From ZC4RG30 sp046347045 (GTDB lineage: Bacteria; Pseudomonadota; Gammaproteobacteria; Steroidobacterales; Steroidobacteraceae), in NCBI GenBank assembly GCA_046347045.1, contig JAXMGX010000003.1:124001-188000 (forward strand): DNA of 64,000 nt, read 5' to 3'. Both the position numbers and the translations under genes were made by a program. Each line of letters opens with the position of its first letter. Positions within the stretch are counted from its first letter, which is position 1. Below are positions 9,041-18,118 of this stretch, in pieces. Below the pieces are notes generated by a model. It had not been told where the DNA came from, did no database searches, and worked only from the letters and a program-made list of their open reading frames with translations.

Positions 9041-9457
9041 CTACCCTCGCGACACCAGCGCGTTCAGTGCCGCCCCGAGCATGCCGGACGCAGGCACGGT
9101 CCCGGCAGCCGGAAGCTGCCCGTTCGGCGTGAAGTGGTCGATCAGATGCGGCAGAACCTGGGCGAGCAGACCGCCTGCGTGCTGCGGATCCACGCCGAGC
9201 TGCTGTGCGATCTGCGTCACCTGATTGTTGCCCAGCGCCTGCGAAATCTGACCAGCGTTCACCGGCAGGTTCGCACCCGTACCGATCCAGGACTGCACCT
9301 GCTGCGCCAACCCGCCTTGCGACAGCTTCTGCACCAACCCTCCAATGCCGCCATGCTGCTGCATGAGGTCTTGGAGTGCCTGCGCAACCGGTGACGCGGC
9401 ACCGTTGCCAGAACCTGAATTCATCAGTGCGCCCAGAGCGCCGTCCAGCAATCCCAT
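9041..9457 (-). CDS. YidB/DUF937 family protein
   Basis: A 138-residue protein beginning GLLDGALGALM, the signature opening of the YidB (DUF937) family. Gly/Gln-rich helices and VTQIAQQLGVDPQHAGGLLAQVLPHLID (given here as family landmarks LGVD and HLID) follow. ATG 9457 has a good AAGGAG site; the longer frame lacks one and reads into the next gene. No signal peptide. Family members are small helical proteins of unknown function. It lies 23 bp after the DUF3761 gene on the same strand, likely in one transcript. Confidence 0.8.
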   Translation of the reverse strand: MGLLDGALGALMNSGSGNGAASPVAQALQDLMQQHGGIGGLVQKLSQGGLAQQVQSWIGTGANLPVNAGQISQALGNNQVTQIAQQLGVDPQHAGGLLAQVLPHLIDHFTPNGQLPAAGTVPASGMLGAALNALVSRG

Positions 9458-9480
9458 GTCCCTGGCTCCTTGTTGTTCGA

Positions 9481-9990
9481 CTACTGGCAACCCTTGCCGT
9501 GATCGGGATGAAATCCCTTGGCCCGCGCGTCCGCTTCCGACATGTAGCTGCCGGACTTGGTCTTGCCGTACCACTTGTCACCCTGGCAGTGGTAAACCTT
9601 GGTGCCGCTGTTGGCCCAGACCTGTCCGGCTCCACCACCGGCCGCCTGTACGGCAGGTGCAGCCACCGAGGGACGCGGCGCTGCAGGCGCTGCCGCTTGG
9701 GGGCGAGGCGCGGCAGGCGCGACCACTGGCGGCGGTGACTGCACCGCAACGGCGGGTGCGGCCCTGGTGGTGGCGGCAGGTGCCGCAGCAGAGCCGGCAC
9801 TGTCCCCGCCCCACCAATCCCTGACGCCCTGATGACCGCGACATGCACCTTTCTTCACCGGTCCCGAGTAGTAGGAACCATCCTTGCAGACGCCGGTACT
9901 GCCGGCAGGCGCGCCCGCAGGTGCGGCCACGACGGCGGCCGCGGCAAGAGCGCAAAAGGCAACCAGTCCCAATGAACCTGTCTTGTTCAC
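9481..9990 (-). CDS. Secreted DUF3761-type protein
   Basis: A 169-residue exported protein: signal peptide to about residue 25, then CKDGSYYSG...KKGACRGHQGVRDW, the DUF3761 motif. A long Ala/Pro-rich linker follows (about residues 68-120). The C-terminal Cys-containing module WANSGTKVYHCQGDKWYGKT ends in HPDHGKGCQ, which is also found alone in other small secreted proteins. The four cysteines suggest two disulfides in the periplasm. No enzymatic motif is visible. It precedes the YidB gene on the same strand. Confidence 0.75.
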   Translation of the reverse strand: MNKTGSLGLVAFCALAAAAVVAAPAGAPAGSTGVCKDGSYYSGPVKKGACRGHQGVRDWWGGDSAGSAAAPAATTRAAPAVAVQSPPPVVAPAAPRPQAAAPAAPRPSVAAPAVQAAGGGAGQVWANSGTKVYHCQGDKWYGKTKSGSYMSEADARAKGFHPDHGKGCQ

Positions 9991-10077
9991 GATACTGCCC
10001 CTCGTTTGAGCGAAGAGCGATCAAGATAATCCTCGCGACTGCGTGCGCGATTTAAGTCGCCGTAATGGTGCCGCGTG

Positions 10078-10094
10078 GTCCGGTGCCACCGGAC
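10078..10094 (-). terminator. Weak hairpin downstream of the 2OG oxygenase
   Basis: GTCCGG-TGCCA-CCGGAC forms a 6-bp stem with a 5-nt loop just beyond the oxygenase stop. There is no clear T-run on the minus strand, so it is at best a weak or factor-assisted terminator. Confidence 0.25.
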
Positions 10095-10113
10095 ACGTCG
10101 CGAAGCAAGGAAC

Positions 10114-11157
10114 TCAGGGCCGCAGCGCCTTGCTCGAAATGAACTGCGTGACAATCCACTTCTCGCCTGCAGTGGGCGGTGAACCCGTGTGCAGCATCCT
10201 GCGGTCGGGCGAGAGATCCGGGTGCGCGTTGATGAAGAAGAAGCCTTCCCCCGCCCTGCCACGATTGACGATGCCAAGCTCAGGGAAAGCAGTCTCGCCG
10301 CCCTCATAGCCATCGTTCAGGTACAGCAGGAAGGTGATCATCCGCTGACCCATCTCCTCGATCTGCTGGGCGTAGTCACGGGCCTTCGCGTCGATGAAGT
10401 CGAAATGCGGCGTGATCTGCTCGCCCACGCTGTAATGCAGAATCGTCGGGTGCTCGAAATGCTGGATGCGGTAGCCGCAAGCAAGCGCCATGCGCGCCTG
10501 CACCAGGAACTGCACCACATCGAGCGTGGCGTAGTCGAACATCGCCATGGTGTTGGTGCGCATGCTGTGCGCCTCGACCTTGCGATCCACCGAATCGTAG
10601 ACCAGTGCGCGTTGCAGCCTGCCCTGGGCCCGCGCCATCAGCCAGCCGCAGACCGGCAGCGGCACGAGGGCCGGCACGCGCCGCACTTTTTCGTGCAAGA
10701 CCTCGACAGTGGCGGGCTGCAGCCAATCCGCCAGCGGCACACGCGCCGCCATTGTCGGCCAGTCCGCCGTCGGCGCCCCGGCCGGCTGCAGACAGGCCAG
10801 TTGCCCTTGCGCGGACTCGTCGCCCGCAGCCGCTGCCTGCCCCAGCATCTGCAGCGCGCCCTCCCAACCCTGCTGCACGTAGACACCGCCGGCCGTCAGC
10901 GCCGCGCCGCGTGCCAGCGCGCGCGGCTCGCCGCCCCGCATGGCCTCGATCAGCAGCGGCAGCGCGTGCTTCGGCGACAACGGCGCCCGGTGACCGACCA
11001 GCAAGCGATGCCCGAGTTCGGACATGGCCGCAAGATCTCCCTGCCGGCTGGCGACGCGCAGCGCCTCGTATGCTTCCTGGTCGTTGCCGGCCGCATCGAG
11101 GCTGCGAACAGCCTCGAGTGCGGCGGATGCAAAGGACTGACTGCCCCCGGAGATCAG
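10114..11157 (-). CDS. Sel1/TPR-like repeats with prolyl-4-hydroxylase-type 2OG-Fe(II) oxygenase
   Basis: The C-terminal about 190 residues form a P4Hc double-stranded beta-helix: iron ligands in PHFDFID (H and D) and H in MLHTGSPPTAG, the 2-oxoglutarate-binding Lys in GEKWIVTQF, and the FLLYLNDGYEGGETAF strand. The N-terminal part has Sel1-like helices (EALRVASRQGDLAAMSELGHRLL). The start is uncertain. Coding-like sequence begins right at the stop of the receptor gene, where the only codons are CTG (11157) or ATC. ATG 11025 would cut the first repeat, and TTG 11262 would overlap the receptor by 109 bp. I give 11157 as the outer bound. The family hydroxylates proteins or small substrates; the target is unknown. 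It directly follows the TonB receptor. Confidence 0.8.
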   Translation of the reverse strand: MISGGSQSFASAALEAVRSLDAAGNDQEAYEALRVASRQGDLAAMSELGHRLLVGHRAPLSPKHALPLLIEAMRGGEPRALARGAALTAGGVYVQQGWEGALQMLGQAAAAGDESAQGQLACLQPAGAPTADWPTMAARVPLADWLQPATVEVLHEKVRRVPALVPLPVCGWLMARAQGRLQRALVYDSVDRKVEAHSMRTNTMAMFDYATLDVVQFLVQARMALACGYRIQHFEHPTILHYSVGEQITPHFDFIDAKARDYAQQIEEMGQRMITFLLYLNDGYEGGETAFPELGIVNRGRAGEGFFFINAHPDLSPDRRMLHTGSPPTAGEKWIVTQFISSKALRP

Positions 11158-14100
11158 AGATCGACCGACAGGTTCAGCGAATACCGCCGGCCGACCAGGT
11201 CGTCGAAGGGGCTGAAGCTGCCGAACCCGTTCATCGGGTCGCGCAGGTCGTAGCCGCCCCAACTCGGCTTGGTGTTCAGCATGTTGCTGATGCTGAGTGA
11301 AGCATTCACCGGCCCGATCCGCGTGCCGAAGGTGCCATTGAGCTGGTTGAAGGTGCGGTAGCCGGCCATCAACGGATTGCGCTGGACGGTCGGCGCCTGC
11401 GAACGCGTGATGTTCGGCGTGGCCGCGTAGGTGGTGGGCGTCTGCGTGCCGAGACGATACTGCCAGGTGAGGACGGCGCGATTCCGGCCCCAGTTGTACC
11501 CGAAGCTGGTGGTGCCGCGTATGCGCGAGGCACCGTTGAATCCCGCATAGTCGGCCAGCTTGTCGGGGCTGCCGGCGTATCGCTGGATCTGGTCCATCAG
11601 GTAGTTGCCGGTCATGGCGATGGAGACGGAGCCTGGCAGGCTCTGCAAGCCCAGGTCAGTGAGCGCCGCCGTCCAGTTCAGGCCCACGTCCACGCCGCGG
11701 ATGACCAGCTTGTCCTGATTCTCGTACGGGTTGAAGACGCGGGAGATGGCGCCGCTCACCTGATCGCGTTCGATCAGCTTGCAGTATCCGCTCGGATCAT
11801 TCAGCAGCAGGTTCGGGTTGCTGCCATTGATGTTGTAGCAGGAGTTGATGATCGCGGCCGTCCGGGTCACGTCGATGGGATCCGAGACTCGCGCTTCATA
11901 CCAGTCGACCGTGCCGGTGATGCGCGCCAGCAGCGGCGACTCGAAGGGCGAGCGGAAGGCGAGACCGACGGTCCAGGTGTCACCGCGCTCGTTCTTCAGG
12001 TTCTGGTTGCCGTTCAGCAATGTGGCGGGAGAGCCCGCATCGTTGAAGTTGTTCGGATCCGCGTTGAATGCCGAGGCCGCATTGCCGATCATCGCGCTGC
12101 ACAGCTGCTGCAGCTTCAGGCGCACGGCCGGGTCGGTGGCCGGCTGGTTGGAGGGACGGCCGTTGAAGGCCGTCACGTTCAGGCCGGTGTTGGGCGTCGG
12201 GTCGTTCCGGCAGGGATCGAGCGCGATATCGCTGAACTGCGCGCTGCCGGTGGGCGTCTGGTACAGCTCGGCGATGTTTGGCGCGCGCTCGGCGCGGTTG
12301 TAGCCGCCGCGAACCCGCAACCAGTCCATCGGCGACCAGCTCGCCAGGATCTTGTAGGTATCCACCTTCTGCCCGGTGCTGTAGTCCGAGTAGCGGTAAC
12401 CCAGTTCCAGCTCCAGGTTCTTGACGCCTGGCAGATCCTTCAGCAGCGGCACCAGCAGCTCGCCGTAGGCTTCCTTGACGTTCACGCCCGCGTCGATGGC
12501 GCCCGAACCGAACGCGCCGGCCGAGGTATCGCCGATGTAATCCAGTTCGCGCAGCGAGTCGGGCTTGAACGTGAAGTCGTTCTTGCGATAGCTGGCGCCC
12601 AGCGCGGAACGGATCTGACCCGCCGGCAACGTGAACAGACCACCCTGCAGCGTGAATTCATGGATGGTCTGCGTCATGTCGCTGCGGTCGGACTCATTGG
12701 CCGACAGCGCCTCGAGACAGTCCGCCGACGGGGAAGCGCCCTGGTCGAATGGGCTCAGTCCGCTCTGGCAGGTCAGGTACTTCGAGCTGATGCCCACCTG
12801 GTCGAAACCCTGGCCATAGTTCGGCGCCGTCATCAGCCGCGCGTAGTTGGAGAGCGGTGCGAAGCCGACGAAGTCCGTGGAAGTCTTCGAATCGCCGTGG
12901 GCGAAGTAGTACTCCCACTTCCAGTCGGAGACGAACGTATCGCCCCGCAATCCCGTGGCGAAGTTGTACAGGCGCGTGGTGTTGACGGTGCCGCGGGGCG
13001 GCAGGTACGCCAGCTGCGTATTCAGCGCCCATCGGGAATTGGGACCGCACTGGGTCAACGGCGTGTTGGTATCCGGGTTGACCTGCGTCACGTAGTAAGT
13101 ATTGGTGGTCGGGTTCAGGACGGCCCCGGGCGTGCTCGCACTGGCCACGCTTCGCAGCGTGCAATCGTTCGGCAGGCCCCGGAACGCGCCGCTCGCGATC
13201 ACGCCGCCGGGCGTCGGTCGCGACTCGAGCAGCAGGCGCAGGGCACCCTTGGTGACCACGCGACCGGTCGCATCGAACACGTCCCCGGGCAGCGGGAAGG
13301 CCTGGGCCATGGTGCAGCCGTTCGTGGCCGGGCAGTTGGTGCCCTTGGTGCCGCCCGCGCGGTAGGAGGTGACCGTGCTGCCCACCGGCGCGGCCGCACT
13401 GCCCACATTCACCACGGACGGAAGGTAGATCGGCGAAAGGCCGTTGGCGTCCGTGGCGGCGAAGGGCACTGCCACGCCGAAGGTGGGACCGGAGAACGGC
13501 GCCGGTTCACGCCGCGTCTCGGTGTCCGAGGCCGCGAAGTTGAAGCTGGCGAAGGCCGTCAGGTGGTCGGTGATGTCGTAGGTGGAATTGCCCACCAGCG
13601 AATAGCCCTGGCGCGGACCGGTGATCCGGCGACCCCAGTCGATGCGGTTCTGCGTCGGATTGCATAGCTGACCGGCGAACCCGGAACCGGGCGCGCCCAC
13701 GATCTGCGAGGTCACCGCGCCGGTAGTCGGATTGAGCGTTGGCGGGGAGAAGGAACAGGTGGTTTCGACGGGATCCACCGAGCGCGGCTTGTAGTTCTGC
13801 GGGCCATAGGCCAGCGCCACGCCATTGGCCGTGGCAGTCTGCGAAGCGCGCAGGTAGATCGAACCATCCTGGTTGACGTACCAGCCACCGCCATAGGGGC
13901 CAGTTGTGTTCGTGATGCAATTGGCCGTGCCGCAGGTGCGGTTCGGAAAAATGGCCAGTGCGGCGGCAGTCGACGGCTGGTTGCCGGCCCACACACCGAG
14001 GAAGGGGAAGAACTGTCCGGCCGTGGCGGAGGTGCTCGAGGTGTAGTACGAGTTCCAGCCGAAGGCGAAGTCGCCGTTCGAGGAATACGGCGACTCGAGC

Positions 14101-14933
14101 ACGTCACGGAAGGCCGGATGGTCGCGCCAGTAGGTGCTGTTGCGCTTGCTGTACTCGATACCCACCATCACGCTGCCGCGACCGTCGGCGATCTTCGAAC
14201 CGATCAGGCCACCAACCTGGATTTCGCCACCGTCGCCCACCTCGTTCAGGCCGCTGCGCACCTGCAGCTTCAGGCCCTCGAAGTTCTCGCGCAGGCGGAT
14301 GTTGGTGACGCCCGCCAGCGCGTCGGCGCCGTACACGGCCGAGGCGCCGCCGGTGATCACTTCCACACCCGCCATGGCGATGGTGGGCACGGTGTTGAGG
14401 TCGACCGTCATGCCGGCGTTTTCCGGCATGCCGCGGTGGCCGTTGATGAGCGTCAGCGAACGGCCGGCACCCAGGCCGCGCAGGTTCACGTTGGCCGCGC
14501 CCGGCACCACGATGCCGATGATGCCGGCGTTGTCCGGCAGCAGCGTGCTGTTGGAGGCATCGCCCGTGCCGCGACCGCCATCCACGCCATTGGCGCCCTG
14601 CAGCGATGTGACTGCGGCGGAGGTCATGCCGGCGCCGCCGGCCATGAACTGCGGCAAGTCATTGAGTGCCTCTTCCACCGAGATGAAGGGGCTGTCTTCG
14701 ATCTTCTGCTGGTCCACGGTAACCAGCGGGCTGTTGCTGGACATGTCCTTGCGCACGATGCGCGAGCCCGTCACCTGCACTTCCTGCAGTACCGTGCTTT
14801 CGGTCTGCTCCTTGGTTTCCTTGGCTTCTGCGGCCCGCACCTGCGGCGTCCAGGCCGTGACGACTGCCGTTCCCAGGATCGCCGCGACGGCGACGCGCAC
14901 ACGATTACCTTCGATCCGAATCTGGTGAGACAC
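11154..14933 (-). CDS. Large TonB-dependent receptor (1259 residues)
   Basis: GTG start at 14933, then a signal peptide (to about residue 34, VRAAEA) and a plug: VQEVQVTGSRIVRKD (TonB/plug entry), VEVITGGASAVYGADALAGV and a long 22-strand barrel ending FSVDL-type. Length 1259 is large for the class, with long extracellular loops that contain many Cys (for example CRNDP, CYNIN, CSAM), probably disulfide-braced. Ligand unknown. The downstream oxygenase is fused end-to-start, so the pair is probably one transcript. It is not preceded by FecIR-like regulators or a recognised riboswitch in the 128-bp upstream gap. Confidence 0.93.
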   Translation of the reverse strand: MSHQIRIEGNRVRVAVAAILGTAVVTAWTPQVRAAEAKETKEQTESTVLQEVQVTGSRIVRKDMSSNSPLVTVDQQKIEDSPFISVEEALNDLPQFMAGGAGMTSAAVTSLQGANGVDGGRGTGDASNSTLLPDNAGIIGIVVPGAANVNLRGLGAGRSLTLINGHRGMPENAGMTVDLNTVPTIAMAGVEVITGGASAVYGADALAGVTNIRLRENFEGLKLQVRSGLNEVGDGGEIQVGGLIGSKIADGRGSVMVGIEYSKRNSTYWRDHPAFRDVLESPYSSNGDFAFGWNSYYTSSTSATAGQFFPFLGVWAGNQPSTAAALAIFPNRTCGTANCITNTTGPYGGGWYVNQDGSIYLRASQTATANGVALAYGPQNYKPRSVDPVETTCSFSPPTLNPTTGAVTSQIVGAPGSGFAGQLCNPTQNRIDWGRRITGPRQGYSLVGNSTYDITDHLTAFASFNFAASDTETRREPAPFSGPTFGVAVPFAATDANGLSPIYLPSVVNVGSAAAPVGSTVTSYRAGGTKGTNCPATNGCTMAQAFPLPGDVFDATGRVVTKGALRLLLESRPTPGGVIASGAFRGLPNDCTLRSVASASTPGAVLNPTTNTYYVTQVNPDTNTPLTQCGPNSRWALNTQLAYLPPRGTVNTTRLYNFATGLRGDTFVSDWKWEYYFAHGDSKTSTDFVGFAPLSNYARLMTAPNYGQGFDQVGISSKYLTCQSGLSPFDQGASPSADCLEALSANESDRSDMTQTIHEFTLQGGLFTLPAGQIRSALGASYRKNDFTFKPDSLRELDYIGDTSAGAFGSGAIDAGVNVKEAYGELLVPLLKDLPGVKNLELELGYRYSDYSTGQKVDTYKILASWSPMDWLRVRGGYNRAERAPNIAELYQTPTGSAQFSDIALDPCRNDPTPNTGLNVTAFNGRPSNQPATDPAVRLKLQQLCSAMIGNAASAFNADPNNFNDAGSPATLLNGNQNLKNERGDTWTVGLAFRSPFESPLLARITGTVDWYEARVSDPIDVTRTAAIINSCYNINGSNPNLLLNDPSGYCKLIERDQVSGAISRVFNPYENQDKLVIRGVDVGLNWTAALTDLGLQSLPGSVSIAMTGNYLMDQIQRYAGSPDKLADYAGFNGASRIRGTTSFGYNWGRNRAVLTWQYRLGTQTPTTYAATPNITRSQAPTVQRNPLMAGYRTFNQLNGTFGTRIGPVNASLSISNMLNTKPSWGGYDLRDPMNGFGSFSPFDDLVGRRYSLNLSVDL

Positions 14934-15061
14934 TGATCCAGCCCCCGCTCGTTATTGTTCGATACCAATCCGCGCCTGCTCTTGGGCGACGTCGGATTAC
15001 CCTGACACGTGAATGTGCCCCCGGTGGCATCGCGAAAGCAATCCCCCTATCACTTGCTTGA

Positions 15062-15262
15062 TCATCGCGCCTCGGGGCTGTACCCGGCCGCCGCGATGGC
15101 CTCGCGCAGTTCATTGGCGCTTGCCCGGGCAGGCTCGATGTGGACCAGGTGTGCGGCAAGGTCCACCTCGATGCGCGCACCGGCATCGGCGGCGAGAACC
15201 GCCTTGGTGATGGTGCCCACGCAGTGACCGCAGGTCATGTCGTTGATGGTGAAGGTGATCAT
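15062..15262 (-). CDS. copZ: CopZ-like heavy-metal-associated (HMA) chaperone
   Basis: A 66-residue single HMA domain with the metal loop MTCGHC (Cys pair) near the N-terminus and the ferredoxin-like beta-alpha-beta-beta-alpha-beta pattern. The cytosolic chaperone binds Cu(I) and hands it to the CopA pump encoded in the opposite direction. It has its own MerR-type promoter with a 19-bp spacer in the 163-bp gap to copA. Confidence 0.88.
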   Translation of the reverse strand: MITFTINDMTCGHCVGTITKAVLAADAGARIEVDLAAHLVHIEPARASANELREAIAAAGYSPEAR

Positions 15263-15295
15263 TCTGTGCTCCGGCAGTGGGTGATCGAGGGGTTC

Positions 15296-15326
15296 AGTGT
15301 CATCCTTCCGACAGTGGGAATGTCAA
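15296..15326 (-). promoter_or_regulatory. MerR/CueR-type promoter for copZ
   Basis: On the minus strand TTGACA (15326-15321) is followed by a 19-bp spacer (15320-15302) and GACACT (15301-15296). The spacer carries the dyad TTCCC...GGAAGG, matching the CueR operator pattern CTTCC-N-GGAAG. The overlong 19-bp spacing is the hallmark of promoters that MerR-family proteins activate by DNA distortion. Confidence 0.7.
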
Positions 15327-15376
15327 CCAGAAAGCGGTGTACTGCCAATCCTTGCAGGCACACAAGGTGTCGGCGC

Positions 15377-15407
15377 TTGACATTCCAATGATGGCAATCT
15401 TTATGAT
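15377..15407 (+). promoter_or_regulatory. MerR/CueR-type promoter for copA-cueR
   Basis: TTGACA (15377-15382), a 19-bp spacer (15383-15401) and TATGAT (15402-15407), with the imperfect dyad ATTCCAA...TGGCAAT in the spacer. A transcript would start near 15414, only about 12 nt before the copA ATG. Same architecture as the opposing copZ promoter. Confidence 0.7.
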
Positions 15408-15425
15408 TTTCCGTGAATCCAGTCG

Positions 15426-17651
15426 ATGGACCGTTTCACGATGACCGCCACCGCCCCTGCCAAATCCACGGACATGAGTATCCAGGTCGTTGGCATGACC
15501 TGCGCCGCGTGCGTTGCCCGGGTGGAAAAGGCGCTGCTGAAGGTTCCGGGCGTGTCCAGCGCTTCGGTGAACCTGGCCACGGAGAAGGCTTCGGTGCAGG
15601 CCCTGCCGTCCGTCCCTCTCGCCGCGCTGAAAGAGGCCATCGAAAAAGCCGGCTACGGCGCAGCGGAAGCAGAAACCGTACAGGACGTCGCTGCCAGCCG
15701 GTGGCCGGCGTGGTGGCCTGTTGCAGTTGCCGCGGCGCTGAGCCTGCCGCTGCTGGCGCCCATGTTGCTGCAGCTCATCGGTATCGACTGGATGCTCGAT
15801 GGCTGGCTGCAACTGGCCCTGGCCACACCAGTGCAGTTCTGGTTGGGGTGGCGCTTCTATCGATCCGGCTACAAGGCACTCCGGGCACGGAGCGGCAACA
15901 TGGACCTGCTGGTCTCGCTGGGCACATCCGCAGCCTATGGCTTGTCGGTGTATCTGCTGATCAAGCACACCGCCCATGGCATGCCGCATCTGTACTTCGA
16001 GGCGTCGGCGGCCGTCATCACGCTGGTGCTGCTGGGCAAGTGGCTCGAAACGCGCGCCAAGCGCCAGACGACCGACGCCATTCGCGCGCTGAATGCCCTG
16101 CGCCCGACGACTGCCCGGGTACGCCGCGACGGCCGGGAACTGGAAATGGCAGTCGAAGACATCAGGCTGGGCGACATCGTGGTGGTGCGTCCCGGCGACC
16201 GCATCGCCGTGGACGGAGAGATCATCGACGGCCGCTCCCATGTCGACGAATCGCTTGTCACCGGCGAGAGCCTGCCGGTGGCCAAATCCGTGGGTGACAA
16301 GGTCATCGGTGGTTCCATCAGCACGGATGGCGCGCTGAGCGTGCGCACGACGGCCGTGGGCGCAGAGACCACGCTGGCGCGCATCGTTCGCATGGTCGAG
16401 TCGGCCCAGGCCGCCAAAGCTCCCATCCAGCGCATCGTCGATCGCGTCAGCGCCGTGTTCGTGCCGGTGGTGCTGGCCATCGCCCTGCTGACATTCGTGG
16501 CCTGGGTTGCCATCGCGGGAGACTGGGAGCAGGCGCTCATCAACGCCGTGGCCGTGCTGGTCATCGCCTGCCCGTGTGCTCTGGGCCTGGCAACGCCAAC
16601 GGCCATCATGGCCGGCACCGGCGTCGCCGCACGCCATGGCATCCTCATCAAGGATGCCGAGGCCCTGGAAGTGGCCCATGCCGTGACTGTCGTGGCCTTC
16701 GACAAGACGGGCACGCTGACCGAAGGCAGACCGTCGGTCGCTGCCGTGCACGCTGCAGGCGGCTCGACTCAGGATGATGTGCTGCAACTGGCTGCTGCCC
16801 TGCAGACAGCGAGCAGTCATCCGCTGGCGATCGCAGTGCTCGACCGGGCTCGCGAAAGGCAGTTGTCCGTGCCGCAAGTGCAGGCCGCCAGGGCGCTACC
16901 CGGGCGCGGCGTGGAAGGTGTGGTCGCAGGCCGGATGCTGATGCTCGGCAGCGATCGGCTGTTGCGCGAATCGGGCCTCGTTCCCGGCACGCTCGCCGAC
17001 CCCGCCGAACACCTTGCGCACCAGGGCAGGACGGTTTCCTGGCTCATTGACGGGAACGAAGGTCAGCGCCGCGTACTGGGGCTGCTTGCCTTCGGCGACA
17101 CCATCAAGGCCTCCGCGCCGTCGGCCATCGCGCAGCTACGGCAAGTCGGCATCAGGACGGTGATGCTCACGGGTGACAACCGGGGTGCGGCCGAGGCGGC
17201 CGCGAAGGAACTCGGCATCGACGAAGTTCGAGCCGAAATCCTTCCGGGCGACAAGGCGGCGGTGGTCAATGAACTGCGTGCCGCTGGCGAAGTGGTGGCG
17301 TTCGTCGGCGACGGCCTGAACGACGGCCCCGCGCTGGCTGCCGCTTCGGTGGCCTACGCCATGGCAGGCGGTGCCGATGTCGCCACCGAAACGGCGGGCA
17401 TCACACTGATGCGGGGCGACCCCCGGCTGGTGAGCGACTCGCTGGATATCTCCCGCCGGACGTACTCGAAGATCAAGCAGGGTTTGTTCTGGGCGTTCGG
17501 CTACAACGTGCTGGGCATCCCGTTGGCAGCACTGGGTCTGCTGAATCCCGTCATCGCCGGTGCGGCCATGGCCTTCAGCAGCGTCAGTGTCGTCGGCAAC
17601 GCGCTGACGCTGCGGCGCTGGCGCGGCACCGCAGATCGATCGGCACCATGA
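15426..17651 (+). CDS. copA: Copper-exporting P1B-type ATPase
   Basis: A 741-residue Cu(I) pump of the inner membrane. One N-terminal HMA domain (GMTCAAC near residue 24), the membrane CPC copper site (C382-P-C384) in IACPCALGLATPT, the phosphorylated aspartate in DKTGT (D426), the actuator TGES loop, the ATP-site HP motif (SSHPLAIAV) and GDGLNDGPAL in the hinge. It ejects cytosolic Cu(I) at the cost of ATP. Its stop overlaps the start of cueR (ATGA), so pump and sensor share one transcript under the MerR-type promoter. Upstream ATGs lack a clear ribosome site, consistent with a very short leader. Confidence 0.96.
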   Translation: MDRFTMTATAPAKSTDMSIQVVGMTCAACVARVEKALLKVPGVSSASVNLATEKASVQALPSVPLAALKEAIEKAGYGAAEAETVQDVAASRWPAWWPVAVAAALSLPLLAPMLLQLIGIDWMLDGWLQLALATPVQFWLGWRFYRSGYKALRARSGNMDLLVSLGTSAAYGLSVYLLIKHTAHGMPHLYFEASAAVITLVLLGKWLETRAKRQTTDAIRALNALRPTTARVRRDGRELEMAVEDIRLGDIVVVRPGDRIAVDGEIIDGRSHVDESLVTGESLPVAKSVGDKVIGGSISTDGALSVRTTAVGAETTLARIVRMVESAQAAKAPIQRIVDRVSAVFVPVVLAIALLTFVAWVAIAGDWEQALINAVAVLVIACPCALGLATPTAIMAGTGVAARHGILIKDAEALEVAHAVTVVAFDKTGTLTEGRPSVAAVHAAGGSTQDDVLQLAAALQTASSHPLAIAVLDRARERQLSVPQVQAARALPGRGVEGVVAGRMLMLGSDRLLRESGLVPGTLADPAEHLAHQGRTVSWLIDGNEGQRRVLGLLAFGDTIKASAPSAIAQLRQVGIRTVMLTGDNRGAAEAAAKELGIDEVRAEILPGDKAAVVNELRAAGEVVAFVGDGLNDGPALAAASVAYAMAGGADVATETAGITLMRGDPRLVSDSLDISRRTYSKIKQGLFWAFGYNVLGIPLAALGLLNPVIAGAAMAFSSVSVVGNALTLRRWRGTADRSAP

Positions 17652-18079
17652 GTTCGATGGAGCACCTGATGAGCATGAATATCGGCCAGGCAGCCCGGGC
17701 TTCGGGCGTGTCGGCGAAGATGATCCGCCACTACGAAAGCGTGGGCCTGTTCCCGAAAGCAGCCCGTACGTCCTCGGGCTACCGGCAGTACACCGACAAG
17801 GACATCAGTACGCTGAGGTTCATCCGTCATTCGCGCGATCTGGGCTTCTCGCTCGAGCAGATCCGGGAACTGCTCGATCTCTGGCAGAACCGGAAGCGGT
17901 CCAGCCGCCGGGTGCGCGCGCTCGCAGGAGCCCACATCGAGGAACTCAACGCCAAACTACGGGAACTTCACGCAATGAAGGCGACCCTGGAGCATCTGGT
18001 GAGCTGCTGCCCTGGCGATGACCGTCCGGAGTGTCCGATCATCGATACGCTGGCTGCGAACGCTGCGGCGCGGTGGTAA
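17648..18079 (+). CDS. cueR: CueR-type MerR family copper sensor
   Basis: A 143-residue MerR regulator: HTH NIGQAARASGVSAKMIRHYE, wing, dimerisation helix, and a metal loop with C121 and C129 spaced by eight residues, as the two Cu(I) ligands of E. coli CueR. An extra C120 precedes them. ATG 17648 overlaps the copA stop. ATG 17669 has the better ribosome site (GGAG, 6-nt spacing) and may be the true start. The likely regulator of the two promoters with 19-bp spacers upstream. Confidence 0.92.
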   Translation: MSSMEHLMSMNIGQAARASGVSAKMIRHYESVGLFPKAARTSSGYRQYTDKDISTLRFIRHSRDLGFSLEQIRELLDLWQNRKRSSRRVRALAGAHIEELNAKLRELHAMKATLEHLVSCCPGDDRPECPIIDTLAANAAARW

Positions 18080-18118
18080 TCTGTTGCCACCTGCAACGAA
18101 GGTCTTGATAAGGCCATC

